This document shows positions 1-8,181 of a stretch of DNA of 64,000 bases, piece by piece. A model generated the notes under the pieces. That model had not been told where the DNA came from, did not search any database, and saw only the letters and a program-made list of their open reading frames with translations. Within the stretch, counting starts at the first letter, position 1. Each line of letters opens with the position of its first letter. A program made the position numbers and the translations under genes. The stretch comes from Janthinobacterium tructae (GTDB lineage Bacteria; Pseudomonadota; Gammaproteobacteria; Burkholderiales; Burkholderiaceae_D), in NCBI RefSeq assembly GCF_006517255.1, contig NZ_CP041185.1, positions 372,001 through 436,000 of the forward strand, written 5' to 3'.

Positions 1-516
1 GCGCAGGCGCACGAATTCCTCGCCCTGGTTCAGGGTCAGCGTTTTCTCGCCCTGCACGCGCAGCAAGCCGTTCGGCAGCACTTCCTGCACGATCACGGTG
101 ATGGCGCCGGACAAGGCATTTTGCTGCGTGCTGGTCGAGTCGCCGGCGAAGTTGCGGTCGGCCGACAGGTCGATGCCCGTCTTCGGCAAGGTCTTGCCGA
201 GGAGGTTGGCCGCCTTCACGCCGACGGACGAGCCCTTGTTGAACGAGGTGCCGGCCTTCTTGCTGGCCTGCGTGGTTTCCTGCAGGGCTACCGTGACGAC
301 GTCGCCGACGCGGAAGGCGCGGCTGTCCGAGATCAGGTCCAGGCCCGCATCGGGATTGAACACGCCGCCGCCCACGCCGCCGCGCGCCACGCTGCGCGGC
401 GCCACGGGCAGCGGCGTATCGGAAAAGCTGGGGGCCACCGGCGCGGCTGGCTGGCTGGCGCAACCGGCCATCAACACCAGCAGCAGGGCCGCCGTGGCTT
501 TCATGGCGACTGTCAT
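1..516 (-). CDS. flgH: Flagellar L-ring lipoprotein FlgH (partial, C-terminus outside window)
   Basis: FlgH forms the outer-membrane L-ring around the flagellar rod. The first 172 codons are present and the frame stays open to the window edge. The N-terminus has a short basic/hydrophobic stretch ending in a lipobox (LLVLMAGC), so the mature protein should start at a lipidated Cys near residue 19. After that come typical FlgH segments: SRAFRVGDVVTV near residue 70 and a long Ser/Thr/Gly-rich part. The ATG at 516 overlaps the flgG stop by one base (TGATG), indicating translational coupling. A second ATG at 504 would also leave an intact lipobox. Last visible gene of the leftward flgB-H operon. 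Confidence 0.93.
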   Translation of the reverse strand, partial: MTVAMKATAALLLVLMAGCASQPAAPVAPSFSDTPLPVAPRSVARGGVGGGVFNPDAGLDLISDSRAFRVGDVVTVALQETTQASKKAGTSFNKGSSVGVKAANLLGKTLPKTGIDLSADRNFAGDSTSTQQNALSGAITVIVQEVLPNGLLRVQGEKTLTLNQGEEFVRLR

Positions 517-1304
517 CAGCGTGCCGCTTGCGCCAGGTATTGCAGCATATTGTCGGCGGCCGACAGCACCTTGGTGTTCATTTCATAGGTGCGCTGGGCC
601 GCGATCATGTCGACCATCTCTTCGACCACCTGCACGTTCGAGCCTTCCAGCGCAAACTGCTTCAGCTTGCCCAGTGCGCCTTCGCCGGGACGGCCTTCCG
701 TCGGCGTGCCGCTCGATGCCGTTTCCTGGAACAGGTTTTCACCGAGTGCCAGCAAGCCCGTCGGATTGATGAAGCTGGAGAGGTTCAGCTGGCCCAGCTG
801 GGTGCCGTTGACATTGCCCGGCACGGTGGCCGTGACCATGCCGTTTTCGCCGATGGTGATCGCCGTGGCATTGTTCGGCACGGTGATCTGCGGCACCAGC
901 GGCAAGCCCTGGGCGTTGACCATCACGCCGTTTTCATTGATGCCCAGCTGGCCAGCGCGCGTGTAGGCCGCTTCGCCGTTCGGGCGCAGTACTTGCAAAA
1001 AGCCGTTGCCGGTGATGGCGACGTCAAATTCGCGGCTGGTCGTTTGCAGGCTGCCGGTGGTAAACACCTTTTGCGTGCCCACCATATGGGTACCGTTACC
1101 CAGCTGTACGCCCGATGGCGAAAGGGTATTGTCGGCGCGCTGCGTGCCTGGCTGCTGCTCGACCTGATAAAACAGGTCTTCGAAGACGACGCGGTCGCGC
1201 TTGAAGCCGACCGTGTTGACGTTGGCCAGGTTATTCGCGATGGCTTGCAGTTTTGCATCTTGCGCCTGCACGCCGGTCTTGCTGATCCACATTGCTGGAT
1301 TCAT
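516..1304 (-). CDS. flgG: Flagellar distal rod protein FlgG
   Basis: FlgG polymerises into the distal rod. The 262-residue length is the family norm. The N-terminus carries the rod/hook signature with ANNLANVNTVGFKRDR around residues 23-38, and the C-terminus carries the matching helix (NVQVVEEMVDMIAAQRTYEMN). The family feature of a 'YQ..QPG' extension after the N-terminal helix is visible at residues 46-54. It sits 42 bp behind flgF with a good ribosome site (AAGGAG) and overlaps flgH by one base. The export signal is intrinsic to the N-terminus and no Sec signal peptide is seen. Confidence 0.97.
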   Translation of the reverse strand: MNPAMWISKTGVQAQDAKLQAIANNLANVNTVGFKRDRVVFEDLFYQVEQQPGTQRADNTLSPSGVQLGNGTHMVGTQKVFTTGSLQTTSREFDVAITGNGFLQVLRPNGEAAYTRAGQLGINENGVMVNAQGLPLVPQITVPNNATAITIGENGMVTATVPGNVNGTQLGQLNLSSFINPTGLLALGENLFQETASSGTPTEGRPGEGALGKLKQFALEGSNVQVVEEMVDMIAAQRTYEMNTKVLSAADNMLQYLAQAAR

Positions 1305-1346
1305 GGTTTGCTCCTTGAATATTTCGTCGCGTTGAGCCCGGTACGC

Positions 1347-2075
1347 TTAGGTAGCGAGCAGGCGGTTGCCCGATTCCGTCATGGAATCGCTGGCCTTGAA
1401 TACTTTCATTTGCATCTCGAAACTGCGGTTCAGGCTCATGGTGGCGACCATTTCCTCGACGGCCGAGACGTTGCTGCCTTCCAGGTGGCGGTCGCGCAGG
1501 CGCACCGTCGGATCGGCTTGCAGGTCTTCGCCGCTGCGCGCCACGATCAGGCCAGCCTCGTTCTTGGTCAGCTCGCCCGCTTCGGCATTGACCAGCTTGA
1601 GCTTGTCGACGGTCTGCATCTGCGCGGTACCCGGCACCTGAATGGAGATCGTGCCATCGGCGCCGATCGACAGGCTGGTGTGCTCGGGAATCGTGATGGG
1701 ACCGCCTTCGCCCAGCACGGGCCGGCCGTTCAGGGTCAGCGCGCCCGTTTCATCGAGGTCCATGGCGCCGGCGCGCGTGTAGGCTTCGCCGTTTTGCCAC
1801 TGTACCGCGAGAAAACCGTTGCCCGTGACGGCCACGTCGAGATCGCGTCCCGTTTCCTTGATGGCGCCCGTGCGCGTGCCGACGGCGCTCGACTGTGTCT
1901 GCGTCATGTGGCGGTCGTCGTAGCCATAGCCGTTTTGCAGCGGCTGTGCAGTGGACACTTCCAGGTTGGCGCGAAAGCCGCCCGTCTCGATATTGGCCAG
2001 GTTGTTGGCGTGTACCTGCTGTGCCCGCAGGGCACGGTCGGCCCCGCTCATGGCGGTATAAATCAGCGCATCCAT
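1347..2075 (-). CDS. flgF: Flagellar proximal rod protein FlgF
   Basis: A rod protein paralogous to FlgG, 242 residues. The start MDALIYTAMSGADRAL followed by ANNLANIETGGFRANLE is the FlgF-type N-terminal helix. The C-terminal helix contains GSNVSAVEEMVATMSLNRSFEMQ. Position between flgE and flgG is the standard order in the hook-basal-body operon. It should be secreted through the flagellar export gate and assemble in the periplasm between FlgC and FlgG. No anomalies in length or motifs. Confidence 0.96.
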   Translation of the reverse strand: MDALIYTAMSGADRALRAQQVHANNLANIETGGFRANLEVSTAQPLQNGYGYDDRHMTQTQSSAVGTRTGAIKETGRDLDVAVTGNGFLAVQWQNGEAYTRAGAMDLDETGALTLNGRPVLGEGGPITIPEHTSLSIGADGTISIQVPGTAQMQTVDKLKLVNAEAGELTKNEAGLIVARSGEDLQADPTVRLRDRHLEGSNVSAVEEMVATMSLNRSFEMQMKVFKASDSMTESGNRLLAT

Positions 2076-2101
2076 TGCTCTTTACCTTTGCGTATCGTGG
2101 A

Positions 2102-3280
2102 TTACAGCGCTTGCATCAGCGATTGCAGCATGGCGTTCTCGGTCGAGATGACCTTCGAGTTCGCCTGGTAATTGCGCTGCGACGTCATCAGACCCACCAG
2201 TTCGGAGGTGATGTCGACGTTCGACTGTTCCAGCGAGCTCGTCACCAGTTTGCCGGCCATGCCGACGCCCGGACGGTCATACATGGCGGTGCCGGACGTG
2301 GTCGAGGCAACCCAGCTGGTATCGTTGACGGCCGTCAAGGCGCCTTCGTCGGGGAAGGTGGCCAGGGCGATCACGCCGATGCTTTGCTTCTGGCCGTTCG
2401 TGTATTTCGCCACGACGGAGCCGTCAGTGGCCAGTTCCACGCCCGTGTAGGTGCCCGAGGCATAGCCGTCGGCGCGGTCGGTCGAGGTGGTCGATTCGCC
2501 GGCGAACTGGGTCGTGCCCGCGTAGTCGATGGCGACCGACATCGGTGCCGCGCCAGGCGGCGTCGGCAGCACCGGCGTGGCTGACGTGCCCGTCACCAGC
2601 TTGCCGGAGGTGTCGAAGGTCATCTTCGTCACCGGCGTTACATCGGCGTTATCGAAGGTGTAATGCACGTCCACGCCCGCCGCCGTCTTGACGAAGTACT
2701 GGCCCAGCGAGTGCTTGGCGCCCAGCGAATCGTAGAGGATCGAGGACTTGCCGCTGTTGTAGCTCAGTTCGTTGGTCTTGTCGAAGGCCACGGCCTTGAT
2801 AGGCCATTCGGACGACATGTTGGCGGCATACGCCAGCTTGGTCGACGCCACGGCGGGAATCTGGCCCGTTGGAATCAGCATGTCGCCCATGGTGCCCAGG
2901 GCGGTGCTGTCCTTGACGGCGGCATAGCCCTGCACCAGGCGGCCGTTCGCATCGATCAGCTTGCCTTCATTGCTGGCCGAAAAGATGCCGACGCGGCTGT
3001 AGCTCATGGTGTTTTGCGCGTCGCGCGAGACGAAGTAGCCGCGGCCGTCAATGGCCGCGTCGAGCGCGCGGCCCGTGTTCAGCACGCCGCCGTTGAGCGA
3101 CATGCTTTGCGTCAGCGAGCCGATTTCCGTGCCCGTGGCGCGCGAACCGGCGTACATGGCCGAAAAGTTGGCGCGGCTGCTCTTGAAGCCGTAGGTGCCG
3201 GCGTTGGCGATATTGTTACTGGTGCTGTTCAACTGTTGGTTGATGGACTGGATGCCGGACAGGGCGATGTCGAAACTCAT
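2102..3280 (-). CDS. flgE: Flagellar hook protein FlgE
   Basis: The hook subunit, 392 residues. It begins MSFDIALSGIQSINQQL with the TSNNIANAGTYGFKSSRANF motif of axial proteins. It ends with the conserved helix (SNVDITSELVGLMTSQRNYQAN, then VISTENAMLQSLMQAL). The central region (about 150-330) is rich in Thr/Ala/Gly and forms the surface domains that vary between species. Length is close to the classical 400-residue hook protein. It follows flgD by 58 bp and precedes flgF by 26 bp in one operon. Confidence 0.96.
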   Translation of the reverse strand: MSFDIALSGIQSINQQLNSTSNNIANAGTYGFKSSRANFSAMYAGSRATGTEIGSLTQSMSLNGGVLNTGRALDAAIDGRGYFVSRDAQNTMSYSRVGIFSASNEGKLIDANGRLVQGYAAVKDSTALGTMGDMLIPTGQIPAVASTKLAYAANMSSEWPIKAVAFDKTNELSYNSGKSSILYDSLGAKHSLGQYFVKTAAGVDVHYTFDNADVTPVTKMTFDTSGKLVTGTSATPVLPTPPGAAPMSVAIDYAGTTQFAGESTTSTDRADGYASGTYTGVELATDGSVVAKYTNGQKQSIGVIALATFPDEGALTAVNDTSWVASTTSGTAMYDRPGVGMAGKLVTSSLEQSNVDITSELVGLMTSQRNYQANSKVISTENAMLQSLMQAL

Positions 3281-3338
3281 GTTGACTTCCTTTAGTGAAG
3301 GACGAGATTAGTGTTCAGGAAACGAAGAGGCGAGCGGA

Positions 3339-3995
3339 TCAGGCCGTCTTACCGTTAAAGCCGGTGATCGCGCCCGGGTTGACTTCGCCCAGGTTCGACA
3401 CGCTCAGAATCATGCTGCCGCCGGACGACAGGCGCACGCTGTTGAGCTTGCCTGCGATGTCGACCGATGGCTTTTCGGTGCCGTTGGTGGTGACTGCCAT
3501 GGTATAGGTGCCGGCAGGCAAGCCCAGCGCGACGGGGTCGATGGTGAAGGGAACGGTACCGGCCGACTTGGCGCCCAGTTCGATCTTGTATTCCTTGTCG
3601 TCAAGGCCTGTCAGGGTCACGGTGGTCTTGGTGGTGCCAGCGGCCAGCGCGATGCTGCCGCTGACTTTGCTTTTGTCGAGCTGCACCGTTTCGCTGTTGA
3701 CCATCACTTCGGAACCCACTTGCGCGCCCAGGGCCAGCACTTGCATCGATTGCAGCACGCTGGCATTGGCGCTGGTCAGCGAGGACAGGTTCTGCATCGC
3801 TTCCGTTTGCGCCTGCTGCGTCAATTGATTGACGAACTGGCTCGGATCGGTGGGCGCGAGCGGATCCTGGTTCTTGATCTGCGCGACCAGCAATTTGGTG
3901 AACATATCCTGGGTGGCACTGCCTTGCGACTTGACGGCATTGCTGCCGTTGTTGCTGGCGCCACTGTTGTTGTTTGTAAAGAGATTGGTTTCCAT
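3339..3995 (-). CDS. flgD: Flagellar hook capping/scaffold protein FlgD
   Basis: FlgD caps the growing hook and guides FlgE assembly. The 218 residues show the family layout. There is a disordered Asn/Ser-rich N-terminus (residues 1-30), then the FlgD signature around residues 30-70 (MFTKLLVAQIKNQDPLAP, followed by DPSQFVNQL). A C-terminal Tudor/FnIII-like half contains GLPAGTYTMAVTTNG. The start codon is separated from the flgC stop by only 3 bp. Secreted by the flagellar type III pathway, so absence of a Sec signal is expected. Confidence 0.95.
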   Translation of the reverse strand: METNLFTNNNSGASNNGSNAVKSQGSATQDMFTKLLVAQIKNQDPLAPTDPSQFVNQLTQQAQTEAMQNLSSLTSANASVLQSMQVLALGAQVGSEVMVNSETVQLDKSKVSGSIALAAGTTKTTVTLTGLDDKEYKIELGAKSAGTVPFTIDPVALGLPAGTYTMAVTTNGTEKPSVDIAGKLNSVRLSSGGSMILSVSNLGEVNPGAITGFNGKTA

Positions 3996-3998
3996 GGA

Positions 3999-4415
3999 TT
4001 ATGCTTCACCTAATTTGAGGAGCGATTGCTGCATCGACTTGATGCGGCCCAGAACTTCGACATTGGTTTCAAACGCGCGCGAAGCCGACATCATGTCGGT
4101 CATCTCGGCGACCTGATTGACGTTGGGGTAGAACACCATGCCATCGGCATTGGCCATCGGGTGGCCCGGTTCATATACCTTGCGCAGCGGCTCATCGCTT
4201 TCCACCACGTCGAGCACTTGAACGCGTCCGCCGGCGCCGCTGGCACCGGAACCATCCATCACGGCGGCAAACACGGGCTTGCGTGCGCGGTAGGTTTCGC
4301 CTTCGGAACCGGCAACGGAATCGGCATTGGCCAGATTGCTGGCGATGGTATTGAGGCGCACGGTCTGCGCCGCCATCGCCGAACCGGCGATCTTGGAAAT
4401 ATCCTGGAAGCTCAT
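3999..4415 (-). CDS. flgC: Flagellar proximal rod protein FlgC
   Basis: A rod subunit, 138 residues, matching the family length (about 135). The N-terminal helix has RLNTIASNLANADSVAG and the C-terminal helix has PNVNQVAEMTDMMSASRAFETNVEV, both diagnostic for FlgC. The loop 'GEGETYRARKPVF' type sequence (here GSEGETYRARKPVF) after the N-terminal helix is typical. It lies 8 bp behind flgB. Confidence 0.96.
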   Translation of the reverse strand: MSFQDISKIAGSAMAAQTVRLNTIASNLANADSVAGSEGETYRARKPVFAAVMDGSGASGAGGRVQVLDVVESDEPLRKVYEPGHPMANADGMVFYPNVNQVAEMTDMMSASRAFETNVEVLGRIKSMQQSLLKLGEA

Positions 4416-4423
4416 GCTGATCC

Positions 4424-4786
4424 TTATTGTCCGGAAATGGCCTTGGACAGACCCTTCAGTTTCATGTTGACGAAAGTCAGGCTGGTCTGGAAGTCGGTGG
4501 CATTTTGCGAGAACGCCGCCTGCTCGACGCCGATTTCGACGGTATTGCCGTCGCGGCTCGGGTGGTAGGGCACGCGGTACAGGGCGCTGGCATCGTCATC
4601 GGTCGACAGCAGGCCAGCTTCGTTATCCTGCAACTGCTGCAGGGCGCTGCCGAAATCCATGTCCATGGCCTGGAAGCCGGGCGTATTTTCATTGGCAATA
4701 TTGGCCGCCAGCACGCGGGTACGGTCGGCGCGTAGCGCGAGTGCATCGGCATGCACGCCCAGCGCATCCTTGAAATTAATCCCCAT
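4424..4786 (-). CDS. flgB: Flagellar proximal rod protein FlgB
   Basis: First gene of the leftward hook-basal-body operon. The 120-residue product has the rod-protein N-terminal motif (VLAANIANENTPGFQAMD at about 25-42) and the C-terminal part AAFSQNATDFQTSLTFVNMKLKGL, as in FlgB. A ribosome site GGAAG precedes the ATG by about 6 bases. The 140-bp gap to the divergent flgA must hold the operon promoter. I could not identify a convincing sigma-54 or sigma-28 site there. Confidence 0.95.
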   Translation of the reverse strand: MGINFKDALGVHADALALRADRTRVLAANIANENTPGFQAMDMDFGSALQQLQDNEAGLLSTDDDASALYRVPYHPSRDGNTVEIGVEQAAFSQNATDFQTSLTFVNMKLKGLSKAISGQ

Positions 4787-4926
4787 GGTCTTCCTTTGTA
4801 TTGAATTCGATCGTGCTTTTTGCGGTTCGGGCTAGAAAATAGGTGGTGCAGAGGTAAAATCCCAGCCTGGTCATGTTGACGCATGGTAAGGTCATGCCGC
4901 TTCAGTATCTTTGATTAAGGTTAGCA

Positions 4927-5688
4927 ATGATTCATTTCAACAGCACTACGATGATCCGAAACAAGGTGCCACGTCCTCATATACTGCTTCCTGGCCTATT
5001 TTTACTGACCAGCCTATATAGTAGTGCAGGTCGCGCAGAATTGCCAGCCGACAATATATTTTCGCGTGTGGAACAGCTGGCGCGAGAGCAATTGGCGCAG
5101 CAGGCAGCCACGGCAGGATTGCTGGAACCGCAGTTCCAGGTGGCCGTGGTGAAAAGCACGCGCCCCGTGCCCGCTTGCGCGGCGCCTGTCACGCTGGAGA
5201 CGGCGGACAGCCGTTCGGCGCAGCGCATGCGCTTTGTGGCAGTGTGTCCTGGAAGCAACGGTTGGCGTTATGAAATGTTGGCGCGCGGTAGCATCACGGC
5301 CCAGGTGGCCGTCACCAGCGCACCCGTCACGGCCAACACGCCGTTGCAGGCGGGCGACATGGCGCTGGCGCGGCGCGACGTGACGATGGTGCCGGACAGT
5401 ATTTCCTCCTTGCCCGGCGCCATCGGCCTGTCGAGCCGGCGCAGCTTGCGTGCCGGCGAAGTGCTGCGCCAGGGGCAGCTGGCCGCACCCATGCTGATCA
5501 AGCGGGGCAGTGCGGTGAATATCGTGGCGCGCAAGGAGCAGGTGGAAGTGAGCATGGCCGGCGAGGCGCTGGATCCGGGCGCGCTGGGCGAGGTGATCCG
5601 CGTGCGCAACGCCACCAGCGGCACGGTGATACGTGCCAGGGTGGTCGATGCGGGCGTGGTGGAACCGGCCGATATTGCCGGCCGTTAA
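4927..5688 (+). CDS. flgA: Flagellar P-ring assembly chaperone FlgA
   Basis: Periplasmic chaperone for P-ring (FlgI) assembly, 253 residues. A basic N-terminus followed by a hydrophobic stretch (ILLPGLFLLTSLYSS, about residues 18-32) and AGRAE forms a Sec signal. The C-terminal half holds the SAF domain: TPLQAGDMALARRDV near 138-152, SLRAGEVLRQGQL near 175-188, then the FlgA ending with VNIVARKEQVEVSMAGEALDPG and IRVRNATSGTVIRARV. It is transcribed away from flgB, as usual. It converges with the glucosaminidase gene, with only 5 bp between the stops and no obvious terminator. Confidence 0.95.
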   Translation: MIHFNSTTMIRNKVPRPHILLPGLFLLTSLYSSAGRAELPADNIFSRVEQLAREQLAQQAATAGLLEPQFQVAVVKSTRPVPACAAPVTLETADSRSAQRMRFVAVCPGSNGWRYEMLARGSITAQVAVTSAPVTANTPLQAGDMALARRDVTMVPDSISSLPGAIGLSSRRSLRAGEVLRQGQLAAPMLIKRGSAVNIVARKEQVEVSMAGEALDPGALGEVIRVRNATSGTVIRARVVDAGVVEPADIAGR

Positions 5689-5693
5689 GGAGG

Positions 5694-6446
5694 TCAGTCT
5701 GCGGCGGCCGTGCGCTGCAAGCGCGTCGCCAGCTGGGTCAGCTTGGTGGCGTAGTCGGGGTCGGTGGCATAGCCGCCGCGTGCCAGGCCTTGTGCAAAGG
5801 CGCCCGCGTTGGCGCCCGTGTTCAGGGCGGCGCGGTAGCGTGGATTGTCGAGCAACACTTGCGCATAGTCGCGGAAGGCGCTGGCCTGGTCCGGATAGCT
5901 GCGGAAACGCTCGGTTTTCTTCAGCGCCGTGCCGCTGCCGGCCGCGTATTCGGTGGTGACATTGCTGGCCACGTCACCCTGCCATTTGCCGCCGGCCTTG
6001 ATGCCGAACAGATTATTCGTGTCCGCGCCCGTGCTCTGGCGCAACGGACGCTGGCCCCAGCCCGATTCCAGCGCGGCGTGGGCGGCGACAATTTCCGGCG
6101 CCACGCCCAGGCGCGCACCCGTTTCTTCCGTCCACGGCTTGATCGAGGCGAGGAACTGCTGCTGCACTTCGCCGATCTCGCCGCCCTGGTTGATGTTGCC
6201 CAGCACATTCACGGGCTGGCTCTGCTCCAGGTAGGCGCGTCCTTGCGGGCTCAGGCTGGTGGCGTTGCCGCCGCCCTGTTCGATGAAGCGGGCCACTTCA
6301 CCCTGCACTTGCCGGAACACGCTGCTGAAGTTGCCGCCGGCGCCGGTGGCGTCGGTGGCGCGCATATTGCTCTGCACGGCGGATGTGGCCGCCGTCGATG
6401 GCGTCGCCGCCATGGCGCGGGGTGTGGTGAAATCAGCCTGGCGCAT
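5694..6446 (-). CDS. Flagellar glucosaminidase, FlgJ C-terminal-like, without rod-binding domain
   Basis: A peptidoglycan hydrolase of the glucosaminidase family (PF01832 type), which would open the wall for the flagellar rod. The enzyme domain spans about residues 95-245. It shows VAAHAALESGWGQ with the presumptive catalytic Glu, NNLFGIKAG, a SYPDQASAFRDYAQVL segment, and the C-terminal YATDPDYATKLTQLA. Standard FlgJ has about 100 residues of rod-binding domain in front. Here the first 90 residues are low-complexity Ala/Thr/Gly/Gln-rich and I do not recognise that domain. No Sec signal is visible, so export through the flagellar gate is inferred. The ATG at 6446 has an AGGAAG ribosome site and overlaps flgN; an ATG at 6464 is also possible. 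Last gene of the long leftward operon. Confidence 0.85.
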   Translation of the reverse strand: MRQADFTTPRAMAATPSTAATSAVQSNMRATDATGAGGNFSSVFRQVQGEVARFIEQGGGNATSLSPQGRAYLEQSQPVNVLGNINQGGEIGEVQQQFLASIKPWTEETGARLGVAPEIVAAHAALESGWGQRPLRQSTGADTNNLFGIKAGGKWQGDVASNVTTEYAAGSGTALKKTERFRSYPDQASAFRDYAQVLLDNPRYRAALNTGANAGAFAQGLARGGYATDPDYATKLTQLATRLQRTAAAD

Positions 6447-6873
6447 ACGTATCTTCCTCGCCATGCAGCACGCGCTGCATGATGCTGTACTGCTCTGTTA
6501 ATAAATCGCTGTTGCGGGCATTCAGGCGCTTGCATTCCAGCACCATCTGCTCCAGCGCGACCCAGTCGGCCTCGGCCTTGCTGCGCGCGTCTTCTTGCAA
6601 CAACGCAAACAATTGCGGCATATCGCCTTGCGGGCCCAGCAGGGCAGTGACCAGGCTCACGCGCTGGCGGCGGCGCGCATCGAGGGGCTCGACGGCGGCG
6701 ATGACCTGGTCGGCCAGTGCCGTCAGCCGGGTGCTCTGGTGCTGCAAGGTGGCCTGGAATTGCTCTTCCAGCAAGGTTTGCAAGGCGGCGTAGCCGACGC
6801 TGTCGTCCGTCATGCCTTGCAGCACGCGGCGCACGGCTTCCTGACGCGTGATGCCCTTGCGCGCTGCGGTCAC
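6433..6873 (-). CDS. flgN: FlgN-like export chaperone for hook-filament junction proteins
   Basis: A small, mainly helical protein of 146 residues with a FlgN-like pattern: ALQTLLEEQFQATLQHQSTRLTALADQV (leucine-rich helix, about 30-57), RRRQRVSLVTALLG (about 67-80), and a terminal helix LECKRLNARNSDLLTEQYSIMQRVL. FlgN binds FlgK and FlgL before export. The GTG start overlaps the flgM stop (GTGA), and flgM-flgN adjacency is the classical arrangement and the main support for the call. Its 3' end overlaps the start of the glucosaminidase gene, so the three genes are translationally linked. Confidence 0.85.
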   Translation of the reverse strand: MTAARKGITRQEAVRRVLQGMTDDSVGYAALQTLLEEQFQATLQHQSTRLTALADQVIAAVEPLDARRRQRVSLVTALLGPQGDMPQLFALLQEDARSKAEADWVALEQMVLECKRLNARNSDLLTEQYSIMQRVLHGEEDTYAPG

Positions 6874-7160
6874 GATTCACCGCCGTGGAAACGCTGGATC
6901 AGGCCTGCCAGTTTTGCTGGATCGAATGGCAATTCGCCCTTGGCCAGCGCATCGCGCAGCATGGCCACGCGCTCGTGGTCGATCTCGGGCATGGCGCGCA
7001 GGGCGGCCATGGCCGGTTGCAGCACGGCCGATTGCAGTTCCGCCCCGGCCGACGAGCCACCCATGGCGCCTGCGGCGCCCGCGTTCTCGGCGATCGCCTC
7101 GGCCGGCGCGATGGCGCTGCTGCGTACGGCAGCACCGGTATTGCCGGAGGAGATTTTCAT
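6870..7160 (-). CDS. flgM: Anti-sigma-28 factor FlgM
   Basis: Small anti-sigma factor that holds FliA inactive until the hook is complete, then leaves through the export gate. 96 residues with the disordered N-terminus (MKISSGNTGAAVRSS) and the C-terminal sigma-binding helices (IDHERVAMLRDALAKGELPFDPAKLAGLI), the typical FlgM pattern of 'I...KV..LR.AI..G.Y.id...iA..li'. I chose the ATG at 7160 because AAGGGA lies six bases upstream and it clears the motB stop. An in-frame ATG at 7187 would overlap motB. Confidence 0.92.
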   Translation of the reverse strand: MKISSGNTGAAVRSSAIAPAEAIAENAGAAGAMGGSSAGAELQSAVLQPAMAALRAMPEIDHERVAMLRDALAKGELPFDPAKLAGLIQRFHGGES

Positions 7161-7176
7161 ACGTTGTCCCTTGCCC

Positions 7177-8181
7177 TTAATTTGCATGCTCATCGCGCTC
7201 CTTCTTTGCAGGCAGGCCCAGTTTGTCGCGCAGGCGCTGCAAGGTTCCCGAGTCCGGTTCACCCACTTGCAGCTCTTCGCCTTGCGCCTTTTGCCCGGCC
7301 ATGCCGAACATGGCGGCGATGCTGTCGGCCTGGCCACGCGTCAATATTAACAGTTCGATGCGGCGGTTGATGCCGGCGCTGGCATTTTTCACGTCCAGCG
7401 GCGCGCGGTCGGCCATGCCCACCACTTGCAGCACGCTTTCCGGATTCATGCTGCCGATCAACAATTGCGCGCGCGCCGACATGGCGCGGTTGGCCGACAG
7501 GGTCCAGTTCGAATAGCCTTCATAACCGTTATTGGCGTATTGCAGCGAGTCGGTGTGGCCGACGATCAGCATCTGGTTGTCCATCTGCGCGAAGACAGGG
7601 CCCATCTGGCGCAGCAGCTTGCGGAAACGATCGGTCGGCACGGCGCTGCCACGCACGAACATGCCTTGCTTGTCCGTGTCGTGCAGCATGACGCGCAAAC
7701 CGTACGGCGTGATCACCGATTGCAGATTGCTCTTCAATCCCGCTTCGTCGCTGAGCTTGTCGAGCGCGCGCGACAGCGACAGCAGGTCTTCCGGCGACTG
7801 GTAGCTGACCTTGGTCTGGTTTTGCGGCGCCGCGCCGTCCTTGCCGTCCTGCGTCTGCTTGCCTTCCGTGCGCGTGTCGCCCGATCCCTTGCGGGGCATG
7901 GGGAAACGCTCGATCAGGCTGCCGCGCGGACCGCCACTCTGTTCCGGCATGACGCCCTGGCCTTCGCCCTGGCGGCTGCTGGCCGACGCGTCCATCATGA
8001 TTTCCTTCATCGCCTGCTGCTCGCGTGCGGCCATCAGCCACAGCACGAGGAAGAGCGACAGCAGGGCCAGGCAAAAGTCGGCGAACGCCACTTTCCAGGC
8101 GCCGCCATGGGCATCGTCGTCATGCTTGCGACCGGCACGCTTGATGATGGCCTGTTCATGTTTCTCATGCGGCTTTAGCAC
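7177..8181 (-). CDS. motB: Flagellar motor stator protein MotB (lateral type, LafU-like)
   Basis: Cell-wall-anchored stator subunit. Residues 1-30 are cytosolic and His/Lys-rich. One membrane helix follows (about 31-50, FADFCLALLSLFLVLWLMAA) and carries the conserved proton-binding Asp (D35 in this numbering). A linker of about 100 residues leads to an OmpA-like peptidoglycan-binding domain with IVGHTDSLQYAN (about 207-218), NWTLSANRAMSARAQLL and NRRIELLI. The GTG start at 8181 has a strong GGGGAGG site and overlaps motA by 17 bp. An upstream ATG at 8238 exists but would give 19 extra residues inside motA. The sequence does not tell reliably whether H+ or Na+ is used. Confidence 0.94.
   Translation of the reverse strand: MLKPHEKHEQAIIKRAGRKHDDDAHGGAWKVAFADFCLALLSLFLVLWLMAAREQQAMKEIMMDASASSRQGEGQGVMPEQSGGPRGSLIERFPMPRKGSGDTRTEGKQTQDGKDGAAPQNQTKVSYQSPEDLLSLSRALDKLSDEAGLKSNLQSVITPYGLRVMLHDTDKQGMFVRGSAVPTDRFRKLLRQMGPVFAQMDNQMLIVGHTDSLQYANNGYEGYSNWTLSANRAMSARAQLLIGSMNPESVLQVVGMADRAPLDVKNASAGINRRIELLILTRGQADSIAAMFGMAGQKAQGEELQVGEPDSGTLQRLRDKLGLPAKKERDEHAN

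Noticed and set aside
528..2171. 547-residue open frame on the plus strand over flgG-flgF
   Set aside because: Shadow of the GC-rich minus-strand genes; composition is His/Arg/Ala-rich with no recognisable domain.
4868..4883. Possible sigma-54 promoter before flgA (GG and GC ten bases apart)
   Set aside because: Only the two invariant dinucleotides fit; the flanking consensus bases do not, and chance matches of this quality are common.
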